Source: Pararhizobium sp.
GTDB taxonomy: Bacteria; Pseudomonadota; Alphaproteobacteria; Rhizobiales; Rhizobiaceae
Direction of reading: 5' to 3'
Length of the DNA stretch: 64,000 nucleotides
Assembly: GCA_017794825.1 (NCBI GenBank)
Contig: CP051237.1
Location: 3,793,501 to 3,857,500, forward strand
Made by a program: the position numbers and the translations under genes. Below, piece after piece: positions 27,137 through 37,595 of this stretch. Every line of letters starts with the position of its first letter. Position 1 is the first letter of the stretch. The notes under the pieces were generated by a model, which was given only the letters and a program-made list of their open reading frames with translations, did not search any database and was not told where the DNA came from.

Positions 27137-30100
27137 ATGAACGCGCATACCGACATCAGGTCGGCGAGCGGTCGCATCCCGTTGATTCGGGGCGTCGAGG
27201 AACCCATACGCTCTCCGCTTGTCCATTCAGGAGATTTGCGAGACTACGGCAGGGCGCTGGCCGCAGGAAACCTGTTTCCGGCCGAGCCCATACCGGAATT
27301 CGACGTTCAAGGACAGATCTCGGTCATCGCGCGCAATATCGGCGATGTCGTCGCCACACATAACGCCGCGAACCAGCAGGGCGAGACGATCACGCCCGCG
27401 GCCAACTGGCTGCTCGACAATTCGCATATCGTGGAGGAGGCGATCGGCGAAGTCCGACGGGATCTGCCGCCGCGATTCTACCGGCAGCTTCCGCAGATGG
27501 ACGGCGCGCGCCTGCCGCGGGTTCTGGCGATCGCCTGGCACTATGTCGCGCAAACCGACAGCGCCGTGTCGCGCGAGGGATTCGAGGCGATCGTCGACGG
27601 TTTCCAGGACGTCGAGCCGCTCCGGATCGGCGAAATGTGGGCGCTTCCATCCGTGCTTCGCTTTGTGCTGCTGGAAAATCTGCGGCGGCTTGCGCTCAGG
27701 GTCGAGCGGGCGCGGGTGCTGCGCCAACTCGCCAACGACGTCGCAGACCGGCTCGCCTCGATTCCCGACGACGACGACATCGATATCCTGCAGGATTATT
27801 CGGAGTACGCGCTCGATCGCAGTTTCGCCACCCAATTGCTGCATCGTTTGCGGGACGGCTCGCACTCATTCAGTCAGGCGCTGGGGTGGCTGGAAAGACG
27901 ACTCGAGGAGGGCGGCAGCGACGCCGAGCAGATAACGCTCGACGAACATGCCGTGCTTTCCGGCGGCAATGTCACCACAGGCAACATTATTCGCGGATTG
28001 CGTCTCATCGACGACACGGACTGGATCGGCTGGTTCGAGCAGGTGAGCCGGATCGACCGGATGCTGCATGAGCGCACGGATTTCGGCCTGCTCGATGCGC
28101 CCTCACGCAATGTCTACCGAAAAACCATTGAGAAGCTCGCCAAGCGTTCCGGCCTGAGCGAGTTCGACGTTGCGACAAAGGCGATCGATTTTGTCCAGGC
28201 CAGGCGTGAAACGGAAGGCAGCGTCGAGATCGGTTGCGCCCTCGTCGGCCGGATGCGCGTCGCATTCGAGCGAAGCATCGCTTACCGCCCGCCAAACGCC
28301 GACAGGCTGCTGCGCTTTTTCCGCGCCGCCGGATGGCCGGCCATGGTGGTTCCCGTTGTCGTGTTCACCGCGATCATCGTCGCCGTAACGGCTTTCATTC
28401 TCGGCCAGGCAGGCCTTTCCGCGGCCGGAATCGTCCTTCTTTGCCTGCTCGTCGCCCTGCCGGCCAGCGAAGCCGCGCTCGGTCTCTTCAACACGCTGGT
28501 GGCGCTGTTCGTCGAACCGAAACAGTTGATCGCCTACGAATACAAATCAGGCATTCCGGCCCATGCGAGAACCATGGTGGCGATGCCTGTGATCCTCGCG
28601 ACGCGCGACGATGTCGACGATGCGGTGCATAACCTCGAAGTTCACTATCTTTCCAACGCGGATGGCGAAATTCACTTTGCGCTGCTTTCGGACTGGCCGG
28701 ACAGCAATGTGGAACGTTCCGATCGCGACGACGAACTGCTCGATTATACCCGCATGCTGATCGCCGGGCTCAATGCCCGCTATCCGAAATCGCAGCATGT
28801 GCGATTTTACCTGCTGCATCGCCACAGATTGAAGAACCCGTCCGAGGACTGCTGGATGGGCTGGGAGCGCAAGCGCGGCAAGCTGCATGAACTCAACGCC
28901 CTGTTGAAGGGCAATGTCGAGACCACGTTCTTTCCGCCGAACGATCCGCTTCCGGACGACGTCAAATATGTGATGACGGTGGACGCCGATACGCGCATGA
29001 CGCGGGACGCCGTGCACCGGCTTGTGGGCAAGCTCGAACATCCGCTGAACCAGCCGGTCATCGATCACGCGTCAGGCCGCATAATTTCCGGTTACGGCAT
29101 ATTGCAGCCGCGCGTCACGCCGTCGCTTACGACCGGCGACGAGGCGTCCTTCTTCCAGAGGATCTTTTCCGATGGCAGGGGCATAGACCCGTATGTATTT
29201 ACCGTCTCCGACGTCTATCAGGACCTGTTTCGCGAGGGCAGTTTCACCGGCAAGGGGCTCTATCACATCGACGCCTTCGAGACGGCGTTGAGACGGAAGA
29301 TACCCGAAAACACCATCCTCAGCCACGACCTGCTGGAGGGCGCCTATGCCTGCGCCGCCCTGGTGTCGGACATCGAACTGATCGAGGATTATCCCACCCG
29401 CTATCTCGTCGACGCCTCGCGCCACCACCGCTGGGCGCGTGGCGACTGGCAACTCCTGCACTGGATTTTCAGCCCGCGATCGAAGCTGCCTGGCCTTTCG
29501 CGCTGGAAGATGATTGACAATCTGCGCCGGTCGCTGATGCCGATCACGTGGATCGCGGCGTCCGTGGCCGGCTGGAGCCTGCTGCCATTCGCGTCGGCGG
29601 CTGTGTGGCAGCTTTTCCTGATCGTCACCGTGTTCTTCTCGCTGACCCTTGGCGTCATCGACGCCTTCATGCCCCGCACCATGGAGATGACGCCGCGAAG
29701 CTATCTGGCCTCGTTCGGCCGCAGTTTCGCGATGGGAACGGCGCAGGTGGCTATGCGTCTGGCGCTCATGGCGCATATGGCCTGGTCCATGGGCGACGCG
29801 ATCGTGCGGACGATGCACCGCGTTTTCATCACCCGAAAGCATCTGCTGGAATGGCGCACGGCTTCGCAGGTGGCGCGGGCCGGAACGCGCTCCGTGTCCG
29901 CTCATTACAGATCCATGTGGGGCGCGCTGGTCGTCGGCGCGGCCGGACTGGTGATACCGGTCGCGTTCGGATCTTCCGGCGCGGTGATCGCAGCAGTCTT
30001 CGCCCTGATCTGGTTCGCATCGCCGGCGATCGCATGGCTCATCAGCCGCTCCGCAGAAAGCGACGATCGGCTGATACTGCGCCCGGAAGACGGCGAGGCC

Positions 30101-33100
30101 CTGCGCAACATCGCGCGGCGAACCTGGCTCTATTTCGAGACTTTCGTCACCGAACAGCACCACTTTCTGCCACCGGACAATTTCCAGGAGACGCCGGCTC
30201 CCGTTGTCGCGCCGAGAACTTCGCCGACCAATATCGGGCTCTATTTCCTTTCCGTCGTCTCGGCGCGCGACTTCGGCTGGATTAGCCTGACGGAAACTAT
30301 CGAAAGGCTGGAACAGACCCTGACGTCGCTCGAAAAGCTCGAGCGATATCGCGGCCATATCTACAACTGGTACGACATCGAGACACTTCAGCCGCTGCAG
30401 CCGCATTACATATCTGCGGTGGATAGCGGAAACCTTGCCGGACACCTGCTCGCCGTGGCCTCCGCGTGCCGGCACTGGGCCGATGCGCCGGCTGCGCATA
30501 CGCAGGGCGATTTCCGCGGCATTCTGGACGTGCTTTCCATACTTGAGGAGCAACACGCCGCATTGCCGGACGAACGGCGCTCGCTCCGACCGTTGCGCCA
30601 GCGCTTGCGCGAGCGGCTGGAAGGCATGCGGCGCTCCGTTCGCACGATGATCAACGAGCCGGAAACGGCCACGTTCCGGACAATCGACCTGACGGTGATC
30701 GCCGTCGACATCAAGAATCTCGCGGGTGGTCTCAACGAGGAAATCCGCAACGCCGACAGCGAGACGATCGTGCTCTGGGCGAACAAGCTCGAGAAAGCCT
30801 GTCGCTCGCACCTGGCTGACGCTCATCTTGAAGGTCCCGGAACCGCGAGCCTGCGCAGCCGGCTTCTCGGCATCGGCGACCGGGCGCGCAATTTCGCCTT
30901 CGGCATGGATTTCTCGTTCCTGCTGAACCGCGAGCGCAAGCTGTTGTCGATCGGTTTTCGCGTCGCCGAGCAGCAGCTGGACGAATCCTGCTACGACCTT
31001 CTCGCATCCGAAGCGCGGCTCGCCAGCCTGTTTGCGATCGCCAAGGGCGACGTCCCGACGGAACACTGGCTGCGGCTGGGACGCTCCGTCACCGAGATAG
31101 GGTTTTCGGCGGCGCTCCTGTCATGGTCCGGCTCGATGTTCGAATATCTGATGCCGCCGCTCGTCATGAAGGAGCCGCTTGGCGGCGTCCTCGACCAGTC
31201 ATCGCATCTGATCATCCGCAAGCAGATCGCCTATGGACGGTCGAAGCGCATACCCTGGGGCGTCTCCGAAGCGGCCTACAACGCCCGCGACACCCAGATG
31301 ACCTATCAGTACACGAATTTCGGCGTGCCCGGATTGGGTCTCAAGCGCGGGCTCGGCCAGGAAACGGTGATCGCGCCCTACGCCAGCCTGCTGGCGGCGC
31401 AGTTCCGGCCGGCCGAGGCGGTCGAGAATCTAAAGCGCCTGAAGAAACTCGGCGCCTGCGGCCGCTACGGCTTCCACGACGCGGTGGATTTCACGCCGGG
31501 CCGGGTTCCCGAAGGCCACGATTGCGCGGTGGTCCGGAATTTCATGGCGCATCACCATGGCATGTCTATCGTCGCGGTCGCGAACGTAGTGTTCGAAGGC
31601 CGCATGCGCGACCGGTTTCACGACGACCCGGTGATAGAAGCCGCGGAACTTCTGCTGCAGGAAAAAGCGCCGCGCATCATTCCGCCCGCGCCGATCCGCA
31701 GCGAGGCGAGCGAGCAGGTCAAGCCGGCGGTGGTCGACGATCGCCCGGATTCGCGGCTGATCGAAAACCCGCTGAATGCGTCCCGCGCCGTCAACCTGAT
31801 GTCGAACGGACACTACCATGTCATGGTGACCGCGGCGGGAACCGGATACAGCCGCGCCGACGAGATTTCCGTCACCCGCTGGTCGGCCGATCCGACGGAG
31901 GATAAAAGCGGGACCTTCCTATTCCTCAGAGACGCCGACACGGGCGCCTGGTGGTCCGCGACCGCGGAACCGAAACGCATCGAGGGCGAGAAGGCGAGCG
32001 CGTTCTTCTGCGAGGACAAGGCGACGTTTTTCAAGACCGTCGGCGACTTCCGGTCGGAAACGGAATGCATCGTGCTTGGCGAAGGCAACGGCGAAGTGCG
32101 CCGTATAACGCTCATCAACGACGGCCAGGAAGAGCGTCATATCGAACTGACGTCATTCGCCGAGGTCGCGCTTGCATTCGAGGCCGCCGACAGCGCGCAT
32201 CCGGCGTTTTCGAAGATGTTCGTGAAGACGGAAATCGACGGACAGGACAAAGTCATTTTCGCAACGCGAAGGAAGCGCTCCGACAGCGATCCGTCGATTG
32301 CACTCGCCCATTTCATGACCTGCGGGGCCGGCGTGGCGCGCGATTTGGAGGCCGAAACAGACCGCCGCGCCTTCATCGGCAGGGGCCGGTCGATCGACAC
32401 GGCAGCCGCCTTCGATCCCGGCGCGACGCTGTCGGGGAGCGCCGGCCATGTCATGGATCCGGTCATGGCTTTACGTTGCAAGGTTCGCGTTCCGGCGCGC
32501 AAGAAGGTTTCGCTGAGCTTCTGGACCGTGGTCGCGGCCAATCGCGGCGATATCGAAGGCGAGATCCGTCGCTTTCGCTATTCGGACATATTCCAGCGCC
32601 AGGCGATGCTCGCATGGACCCGCTCGCAGGTGCAGGTCCGGCATGTGGGGCTCAGTCTTTCGGAGGCCGCAGGCGTTCAGAAACTGGCCCGGTATCTCCT
32701 CTATCCCGATCCGGTGCTGCGCGCGCAGCCCGAGACGATCGCCGAACGCCTTGGACCGCAGTCCACGCTCTGGCCGCTGTCGATTTCCGGAGACTTCCCG
32801 ATATTCGTGCTGCGCATCGGCGACGAGGCGGACATCGAGATCGTCGCCTCCGCGTTGAGGATGCAGGAATATCTGCGCGCGCACGGATTGTTCGCGGATC
32901 TCGTCATCGTCAACGAACAGGCCTCCTCCTACGTGCAGGATCTGCAGAACGCGATTGAGCTTCTGTGCGACAACGCCCGGGCGCGGGGTCGGGAATTCGG
33001 GCCGCGCCAGCATATTTTCACGGTTCGCCGCGACCTTGCCGATGCGAGTTCCTATGGAACGCTGATCGCCTCCGCGCGCATCGTCATGCATACGCGCAAC

Positions 33101-35671
33101 GGCACCATTCTCGATCAGATCGAGCGGGCGGAACTCACGGCGGTCCGGGACGAGGTATGGCCGGAGGCCGTAAGGCGCGTCGCGTCCGACGTCGCTGTCA
33201 AGGGCGACGATACGGCGGTCACGCCTCCGGACGTCGATTTCTGGAACGGCTACGGCGGCTTCGACGATGGCGGTCGCGACTATGTTGTGCAACTCACCGG
33301 CGATCGCGTGACGCCGCATCCGTGGATCAATGTCATCGCCAATCCGTCGTTCGGCTTTCACAGCTCGGCTGAGGGCGCTTCCTTTACCTGGAGCAGAAAC
33401 AGCCGCGATTTCCAGCTGACGCCCTGGTCCAACGATCCGGTGACGAATCGGCCGGGCGAGGCCTTCTATGTACACGATCTTGACACGCATGAAGCTTTTT
33501 CGCCGCTCGCCTGCGTATTGCGTGATCCGGCGATCGCGTATCGCGCGCGCCATTCGCGCGGCGTGTCGCAGTTCGAGGCGACGCGGGGAGACATCACCGC
33601 CGAACTGACGCAGCTCGTCGATGCGGTAGCGCCGGTCAAGGCGCAACGCCTGAAGCTCGGGAATTCGGGCGACCGCAAAAGAAGATTCAGAATTTACGCC
33701 TACTGCGAATGGCTGCTCGGCAACAATCGCAACAAGGCCGCAGCCTTCGTTATACCGGGCTTCAATCGGGAAAATCGCGTCCTGACCGCCCGAAACCCCT
33801 ACCATGTCGACTATGGCGATCGCGTCGCCTTCATGGCCAGCGATGCGCGCTGGCAATCGGTGACGGCCGATCGCACGGAATTTCTAGGACGGGGCGGGGC
33901 GACCACGGCGCCGCTTTCGGTGCTTCGCGGCAACGACCTGACCGGAACAATCGAGGCGGGGCGCGATCCGTGCGCGGCGATCGCCTGCGATCTGGAAATT
34001 CGACCCGGCGAAACGGTGGACGTCCTGTTCGTGACCGGCGACGCCGGTTCGGATGAGGAAGCCGTATCCCTGGCGCGCGAACACCTCGACCGGGATTTCG
34101 ATGAGCGGCTTGCCGACAATCGCCGGCGATGGGAGGATTTCGGAGAAACGCTGCAGGTCTCGTCTCCGGACCCGGCCTTCGACGCGATGGTCAATGTCTG
34201 GTTGCCCTACCAGAGCCTCGCTTGCCGAATCACCGCGCGGTCCGCCTTCTATCAGGCCAGCGGCGCCTTCGGCTTCCGTGACCAGCTGCAGGACACGCTT
34301 GCGCTGCTGCTGCAGGATCCGCAACTGGCGCGCACGCAAATCATCAATGCGGCGGGACGGCAGTTCCGGGAAGGCGATGTGCAGCACTGGTGGCTGCCGG
34401 GCAACGGCGCCGGTGTGAGAACAATGATCTCCGACGACGTGGTCTGGCTCGGCTATGGCGCCCGGCACTACATCCACGTTACCGGCGACGCCGAAATCCT
34501 GGACGAAGAGATCGCTTTCCTGGAAGGCCCCGAGCTGAAAGAGGGCGAACACGACCGGTTTTTCGAGCCGGACGCCTCGGACGAAAAGGCAAGTCTCTAC
34601 GAGCACTGCGCGCGCGGGCTCGATCTCGCGGTCAGCCGGACCGGCGAGAACGGCGTTCCGCTGATTCTCGGCGGCGACTGGAATGACGGCATGAACCGGG
34701 TCGGCGAGAAAGGGCGCGGGGAAAGCGTCTGGCTCGGCTGGTTCCTGCTCAAAGCGCTGCGGGACTTCGCCCCGATTGCCGAAAGCCGCGACGACGGCGC
34801 GAGGGCGCGCGACTGGCTTGCCCATGCGGATCGTCTTCAGGCGGCGCTGAACGACACGGGATGGGATGGCGAATGGTACAGGCGCGGCAGTTTCGACGAC
34901 GGAACGCCGCTCGGATCCCGGCATTCCGACGAATGCCGCATCGATTCCATAGCCCAGTCCTGGGCGGTCCTTTCAGGCGGCGCCGACAGCGACAAGACGG
35001 AAATCGCCATCGACTGCGTGATGGACATGCTCTTCGATGACAAAGATCAAATCATCAAGCTGTTCACGCCGCCATTCGAACATACCAAAAAGGATCCGGG
35101 CTACATCAAGAACTATCCGCCCGGCGTTCGTGAAAATGGCGGGCAATACACCCACGCCGCCATCTGGATGGTCATGGCGCTCGCGCAGATGGGGCGGGCC
35201 GATGACGCCTGGCGCGCCTTCTCGATGCTCAATCCGGTCAATCATGCGGCCGACCAGGACGCCGCCGACCGCTACCGGGTCGAACCCTACGTCGTTGCGG
35301 CCGATATCTACTCAGGAGCGGAAAAAGGCGGTCGAGGCGGCTGGACCTGGTACACCGGATCAGCCGGATGGCTGTATCGCGCGGCCGTCGAGGCGATCCT
35401 CGGGATTCGCCGTGAAGGCGATCGTCTGCACATCGACCCGCGACTGCCGTCGCATTGGGACAATTGTTCCCTCACGCTCAAAATCGGCGAAGCGCGCTAC
35501 AACATCGAGATGCATCACGGGGACAAGTCTGGTCTGATTTTCAACGGAACCGACACAGTAGGCCACATACCCCTGACAGACGGATTGCACGAAGTACGGA
35601 TATCCGTGCCGCATGCGTCGAAGACGAGCAGGCCTGCACGGCAACCGCGACTGAAACTGGTGCAAAAATAA
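27137..35671 (+). CDS. ndvB: Cyclic beta-1,2-glucan synthase NdvB/ChvB
   Basis: Giant inner-membrane enzyme of 2844 aa (S. meliloti NdvB is about 2830) that initiates, elongates and cyclises beta-1,2-glucan from UDP-glucose. The ATG at 27137 is chosen over an upstream in-frame GTG at 27047 because the extra residues are not domain-like. Hydrophobic segments occur near residues 398-462, 798-846 and 923-970. Between them is the GT84 domain with VDADTRMTRD near 611-620 and HHRWARGDWQL near 762-772. The C-terminal GH94 phosphorylase-like region, which limits chain length, contains GGDWNDGMNRVGEKG near 2512-2526. ndvA and opgC follow. Product acts in osmoadaptation and host interaction. Confidence 0.96.
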   Translation: MNAHTDIRSASGRIPLIRGVEEPIRSPLVHSGDLRDYGRALAAGNLFPAEPIPEFDVQGQISVIARNIGDVVATHNAANQQGETITPAANWLLDNSHIVEEAIGEVRRDLPPRFYRQLPQMDGARLPRVLAIAWHYVAQTDSAVSREGFEAIVDGFQDVEPLRIGEMWALPSVLRFVLLENLRRLALRVERARVLRQLANDVADRLASIPDDDDIDILQDYSEYALDRSFATQLLHRLRDGSHSFSQALGWLERRLEEGGSDAEQITLDEHAVLSGGNVTTGNIIRGLRLIDDTDWIGWFEQVSRIDRMLHERTDFGLLDAPSRNVYRKTIEKLAKRSGLSEFDVATKAIDFVQARRETEGSVEIGCALVGRMRVAFERSIAYRPPNADRLLRFFRAAGWPAMVVPVVVFTAIIVAVTAFILGQAGLSAAGIVLLCLLVALPASEAALGLFNTLVALFVEPKQLIAYEYKSGIPAHARTMVAMPVILATRDDVDDAVHNLEVHYLSNADGEIHFALLSDWPDSNVERSDRDDELLDYTRMLIAGLNARYPKSQHVRFYLLHRHRLKNPSEDCWMGWERKRGKLHELNALLKGNVETTFFPPNDPLPDDVKYVMTVDADTRMTRDAVHRLVGKLEHPLNQPVIDHASGRIISGYGILQPRVTPSLTTGDEASFFQRIFSDGRGIDPYVFTVSDVYQDLFREGSFTGKGLYHIDAFETALRRKIPENTILSHDLLEGAYACAALVSDIELIEDYPTRYLVDASRHHRWARGDWQLLHWIFSPRSKLPGLSRWKMIDNLRRSLMPITWIAASVAGWSLLPFASAAVWQLFLIVTVFFSLTLGVIDAFMPRTMEMTPRSYLASFGRSFAMGTAQVAMRLALMAHMAWSMGDAIVRTMHRVFITRKHLLEWRTASQVARAGTRSVSAHYRSMWGALVVGAAGLVIPVAFGSSGAVIAAVFALIWFASPAIAWLISRSAESDDRLILRPEDGEALRNIARRTWLYFETFVTEQHHFLPPDNFQETPAPVVAPRTSPTNIGLYFLSVVSARDFGWISLTETIERLEQTLTSLEKLERYRGHIYNWYDIETLQPLQPHYISAVDSGNLAGHLLAVASACRHWADAPAAHTQGDFRGILDVLSILEEQHAALPDERRSLRPLRQRLRERLEGMRRSVRTMINEPETATFRTIDLTVIAVDIKNLAGGLNEEIRNADSETIVLWANKLEKACRSHLADAHLEGPGTASLRSRLLGIGDRARNFAFGMDFSFLLNRERKLLSIGFRVAEQQLDESCYDLLASEARLASLFAIAKGDVPTEHWLRLGRSVTEIGFSAALLSWSGSMFEYLMPPLVMKEPLGGVLDQSSHLIIRKQIAYGRSKRIPWGVSEAAYNARDTQMTYQYTNFGVPGLGLKRGLGQETVIAPYASLLAAQFRPAEAVENLKRLKKLGACGRYGFHDAVDFTPGRVPEGHDCAVVRNFMAHHHGMSIVAVANVVFEGRMRDRFHDDPVIEAAELLLQEKAPRIIPPAPIRSEASEQVKPAVVDDRPDSRLIENPLNASRAVNLMSNGHYHVMVTAAGTGYSRADEISVTRWSADPTEDKSGTFLFLRDADTGAWWSATAEPKRIEGEKASAFFCEDKATFFKTVGDFRSETECIVLGEGNGEVRRITLINDGQEERHIELTSFAEVALAFEAADSAHPAFSKMFVKTEIDGQDKVIFATRRKRSDSDPSIALAHFMTCGAGVARDLEAETDRRAFIGRGRSIDTAAAFDPGATLSGSAGHVMDPVMALRCKVRVPARKKVSLSFWTVVAANRGDIEGEIRRFRYSDIFQRQAMLAWTRSQVQVRHVGLSLSEAAGVQKLARYLLYPDPVLRAQPETIAERLGPQSTLWPLSISGDFPIFVLRIGDEADIEIVASALRMQEYLRAHGLFADLVIVNEQASSYVQDLQNAIELLCDNARARGREFGPRQHIFTVRRDLADASSYGTLIASARIVMHTRNGTILDQIERAELTAVRDEVWPEAVRRVASDVAVKGDDTAVTPPDVDFWNGYGGFDDGGRDYVVQLTGDRVTPHPWINVIANPSFGFHSSAEGASFTWSRNSRDFQLTPWSNDPVTNRPGEAFYVHDLDTHEAFSPLACVLRDPAIAYRARHSRGVSQFEATRGDITAELTQLVDAVAPVKAQRLKLGNSGDRKRRFRIYAYCEWLLGNNRNKAAAFVIPGFNRENRVLTARNPYHVDYGDRVAFMASDARWQSVTADRTEFLGRGGATTAPLSVLRGNDLTGTIEAGRDPCAAIACDLEIRPGETVDVLFVTGDAGSDEEAVSLAREHLDRDFDERLADNRRRWEDFGETLQVSSPDPAFDAMVNVWLPYQSLACRITARSAFYQASGAFGFRDQLQDTLALLLQDPQLARTQIINAAGRQFREGDVQHWWLPGNGAGVRTMISDDVVWLGYGARHYIHVTGDAEILDEEIAFLEGPELKEGEHDRFFEPDASDEKASLYEHCARGLDLAVSRTGENGVPLILGGDWNDGMNRVGEKGRGESVWLGWFLLKALRDFAPIAESRDDGARARDWLAHADRLQAALNDTGWDGEWYRRGSFDDGTPLGSRHSDECRIDSIAQSWAVLSGGADSDKTEIAIDCVMDMLFDDKDQIIKLFTPPFEHTKKDPGYIKNYPPGVRENGGQYTHAAIWMVMALAQMGRADDAWRAFSMLNPVNHAADQDAADRYRVEPYVVAADIYSGAEKGGRGGWTWYTGSAGWLYRAAVEAILGIRREGDRLHIDPRLPSHWDNCSLTLKIGEARYNIEMHHGDKSGLIFNGTDTVGHIPLTDGLHEVRISVPHASKTSRPARQPRLKLVQK

Positions 35672-35732
35672 AAACTTACTTGCGCGCCGGCGTTCACGAT
35701 GAATTACTGCACTGCGAAATATTTGTAGCCGC

Positions 35733-35802
35733 ATTGCGGCAACTCATCCGCAATTTGTCCGTTTTTCCACCGTGCACTATGCCCCGGGGGCAAGGAGCCC
35801 CC
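35733..35802 (+). repeat. Two hairpins in the ndvB-ndvA spacer
   Basis: Within the 155-base gap two perfect inverted repeats occur: ATTGCGG-N8-CCGCAAT (35733-35754), followed shortly by GTTTTT, and GGGGGC-N5-GCCCCC (35786-35802), followed by TTT. The first could act as a partial terminator, the second lies 24 bases before the ndvA start and could affect its translation or transcript stability. Confidence 0.45.
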
Positions 35803-35826
35803 TTTGGCTGAACATCAGGAGTCTCC

Positions 35827-37593
35827 TTGTCTCTTTTCGCGATTTATCTGCGTTCGATGGCCGTGCTTCTTACCGAGCGGTGGAAGGTGGCGGGCATATG
35901 CGTTTCCAACTGCGCGCTGGCCGTCATTTTGATCGCCGAGCCCATCCTGTTCGGCAACATCATCGAGGCGATTTCACTCAAGGAAAATCTGTTCCTGCGC
36001 ATGGCGGGCTGGGCAGCGCTCGGCGGCGCGAGCATTGTCGCGGTGGTGGTGGTGTCGCGCGAGGCGGACCGGCTTGCGCACAAGCGCCGCGTTGAGGTTC
36101 TCACCGATTCATTCGAGTCAATCATGACCATGCCGCTCGCGTGGCATCATCGCCACGGCACGTCTCACGTGCTGCACACCTTGCTGCGGGCGTCCGAAAC
36201 ACTGTTTTCCCTCTGGCTCGAATTCATGCGTCAGCATCTGGCGACGGCCGTTACGCTGGTGTTGCTGGTGCCGACAGCGATCGGAATGGACTGGCGCATG
36301 GCGATTGTCCTCTTCGGTCTTGGAGCTTCCTACGTTCTGATCAACCATGTCGTCATGAAAAACACCAAGGCGGGCCAGGCGCAGGTAGAGAGCCACCATC
36401 ACCAGGTTTTTTCCCACGTCAGCGACTCCATCTCCAACATCTCTGTCCTGCAGTCCTATGGCCGGGTGGCGCAGGAGGCTGAAGCGCTCCGCCGTTACAC
36501 GGGCCAGTTGATCGATGCGCAGTTTCCCGTGCTCAACTGGTGGGCGCTCGCAAGCGCGCTGCAGCGACTTTCAGCGACGATCTCGATGATGATCGTGCTG
36601 CTGATCGGTTCCTTCCTCGTTCAAAGCGGAGAATTGCGGATCGGCGACATCGTGGCCTTCACCGGATTTGCGACACTGCTGATCGGCCGGCTCGACCAGA
36701 TCACCGCTTTCGTCAACCAGGTGTTCGAATCGCGCGCCAGGCTGGAGCCGTTCTTCACGCTGCAGGACGCCGTGGGAGAGCGTCAGGATTCCGCCGGCCG
36801 GGAAGTCGAATCCCTCAAGGGCCACATCTCCTTCGAAGATGTTTCATTCCGGTTTCCGGACAGCCAGGACGGCGTGCGCGATATCAGTTTCGAAGTCCCG
36901 GCGGGCCGGACGGTGGCGATCGTCGGACCGACGGGCGCGGGCAAGACCACGCTCATCAATCTCCTGCAGCGTGTCTTCGATCCCGACAAGGGCGTAATCC
37001 GCATCGACGGCATCGACTCGCGCACGATCACCAGAAGGTCGCTTCGTGCGCAGATCGCCACCGTTTTTCAGGACGCCGGACTTCTCAACCGGTCGATCGA
37101 GCAGAACATCCGTCTCGGTCGCAGCGACGCCGGCTACGCCGAAATCCACGAAGCCGCCACTGCTGCGGCGGCGCAGGATTTCATCCTCGCGAAACGGGAC
37201 GGATACGACACGGTGGTCGGCGAACGCGGCGCGCAGCTCTCCGGCGGCGAACGCCAACGTATCGCCATCGCCCGCGCGGTGTTGAAGGACGCTCCCATAC
37301 TCGTGCTCGACGAGGCGACCAGCGCGCTGGACGTCGAAACCGAGCGGGAGGTGAAGGACGCCATCGACAGACTGCGGGCAAACCGCACGACGTTCATCAT
37401 CGCCCACAGGCTTTCGACTGTTTGCGACGCCGATATCGTGATTTTCATGGACAATGGCCAGATCATCGAAACCGGGTCGTTCACTGAACTCGCCGCTCGC
37501 GACAACGGCCGGTTCGCAGCTCTTCTGCGGGCCGGCGGCCTTCTCGAGAAGGATCGTCTTCACGCGGTCTCAACGCAGGCCGAGGCGGCCTGA
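35827..37593 (+). CDS. ndvA: Beta-(1,2)-glucan export ATP-binding/permease protein NdvA/ChvA (TTG start)
   Basis: Inner-membrane ABC exporter that moves cyclic glucan to the periplasm. It is one polypeptide with an N-terminal six-helix ABC transmembrane domain (about residues 1-310) and a C-terminal ATPase. Walker A GPTGAGKTT is near 368-376, signature LSGGERQR near 465-472, Walker B LVLDEAT near 491-497. The start codon is TTG: CAGGAG lies 6 bases upstream, and the resulting MSLFAIYLRSM opening and 588 aa length match Agrobacterium ChvA closely. It acts with the preceding ndvB, and the OpgC-type gene starts 2 bases after its stop. Confidence 0.95.
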   Translation: MSLFAIYLRSMAVLLTERWKVAGICVSNCALAVILIAEPILFGNIIEAISLKENLFLRMAGWAALGGASIVAVVVVSREADRLAHKRRVEVLTDSFESIMTMPLAWHHRHGTSHVLHTLLRASETLFSLWLEFMRQHLATAVTLVLLVPTAIGMDWRMAIVLFGLGASYVLINHVVMKNTKAGQAQVESHHHQVFSHVSDSISNISVLQSYGRVAQEAEALRRYTGQLIDAQFPVLNWWALASALQRLSATISMMIVLLIGSFLVQSGELRIGDIVAFTGFATLLIGRLDQITAFVNQVFESRARLEPFFTLQDAVGERQDSAGREVESLKGHISFEDVSFRFPDSQDGVRDISFEVPAGRTVAIVGPTGAGKTTLINLLQRVFDPDKGVIRIDGIDSRTITRRSLRAQIATVFQDAGLLNRSIEQNIRLGRSDAGYAEIHEAATAAAAQDFILAKRDGYDTVVGERGAQLSGGERQRIAIARAVLKDAPILVLDEATSALDVETEREVKDAIDRLRANRTTFIIAHRLSTVCDADIVIFMDNGQIIETGSFTELAARDNGRFAALLRAGGLLEKDRLHAVSTQAEAA

Positions 37594-37595
37594 TC

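Noticed and set aside
29072..31066. Minus-strand open frame of 664 codons within ndvB
   Set aside because: Lies fully opposite the conserved glucan synthase, with no recognisable motif or ribosome-binding site.
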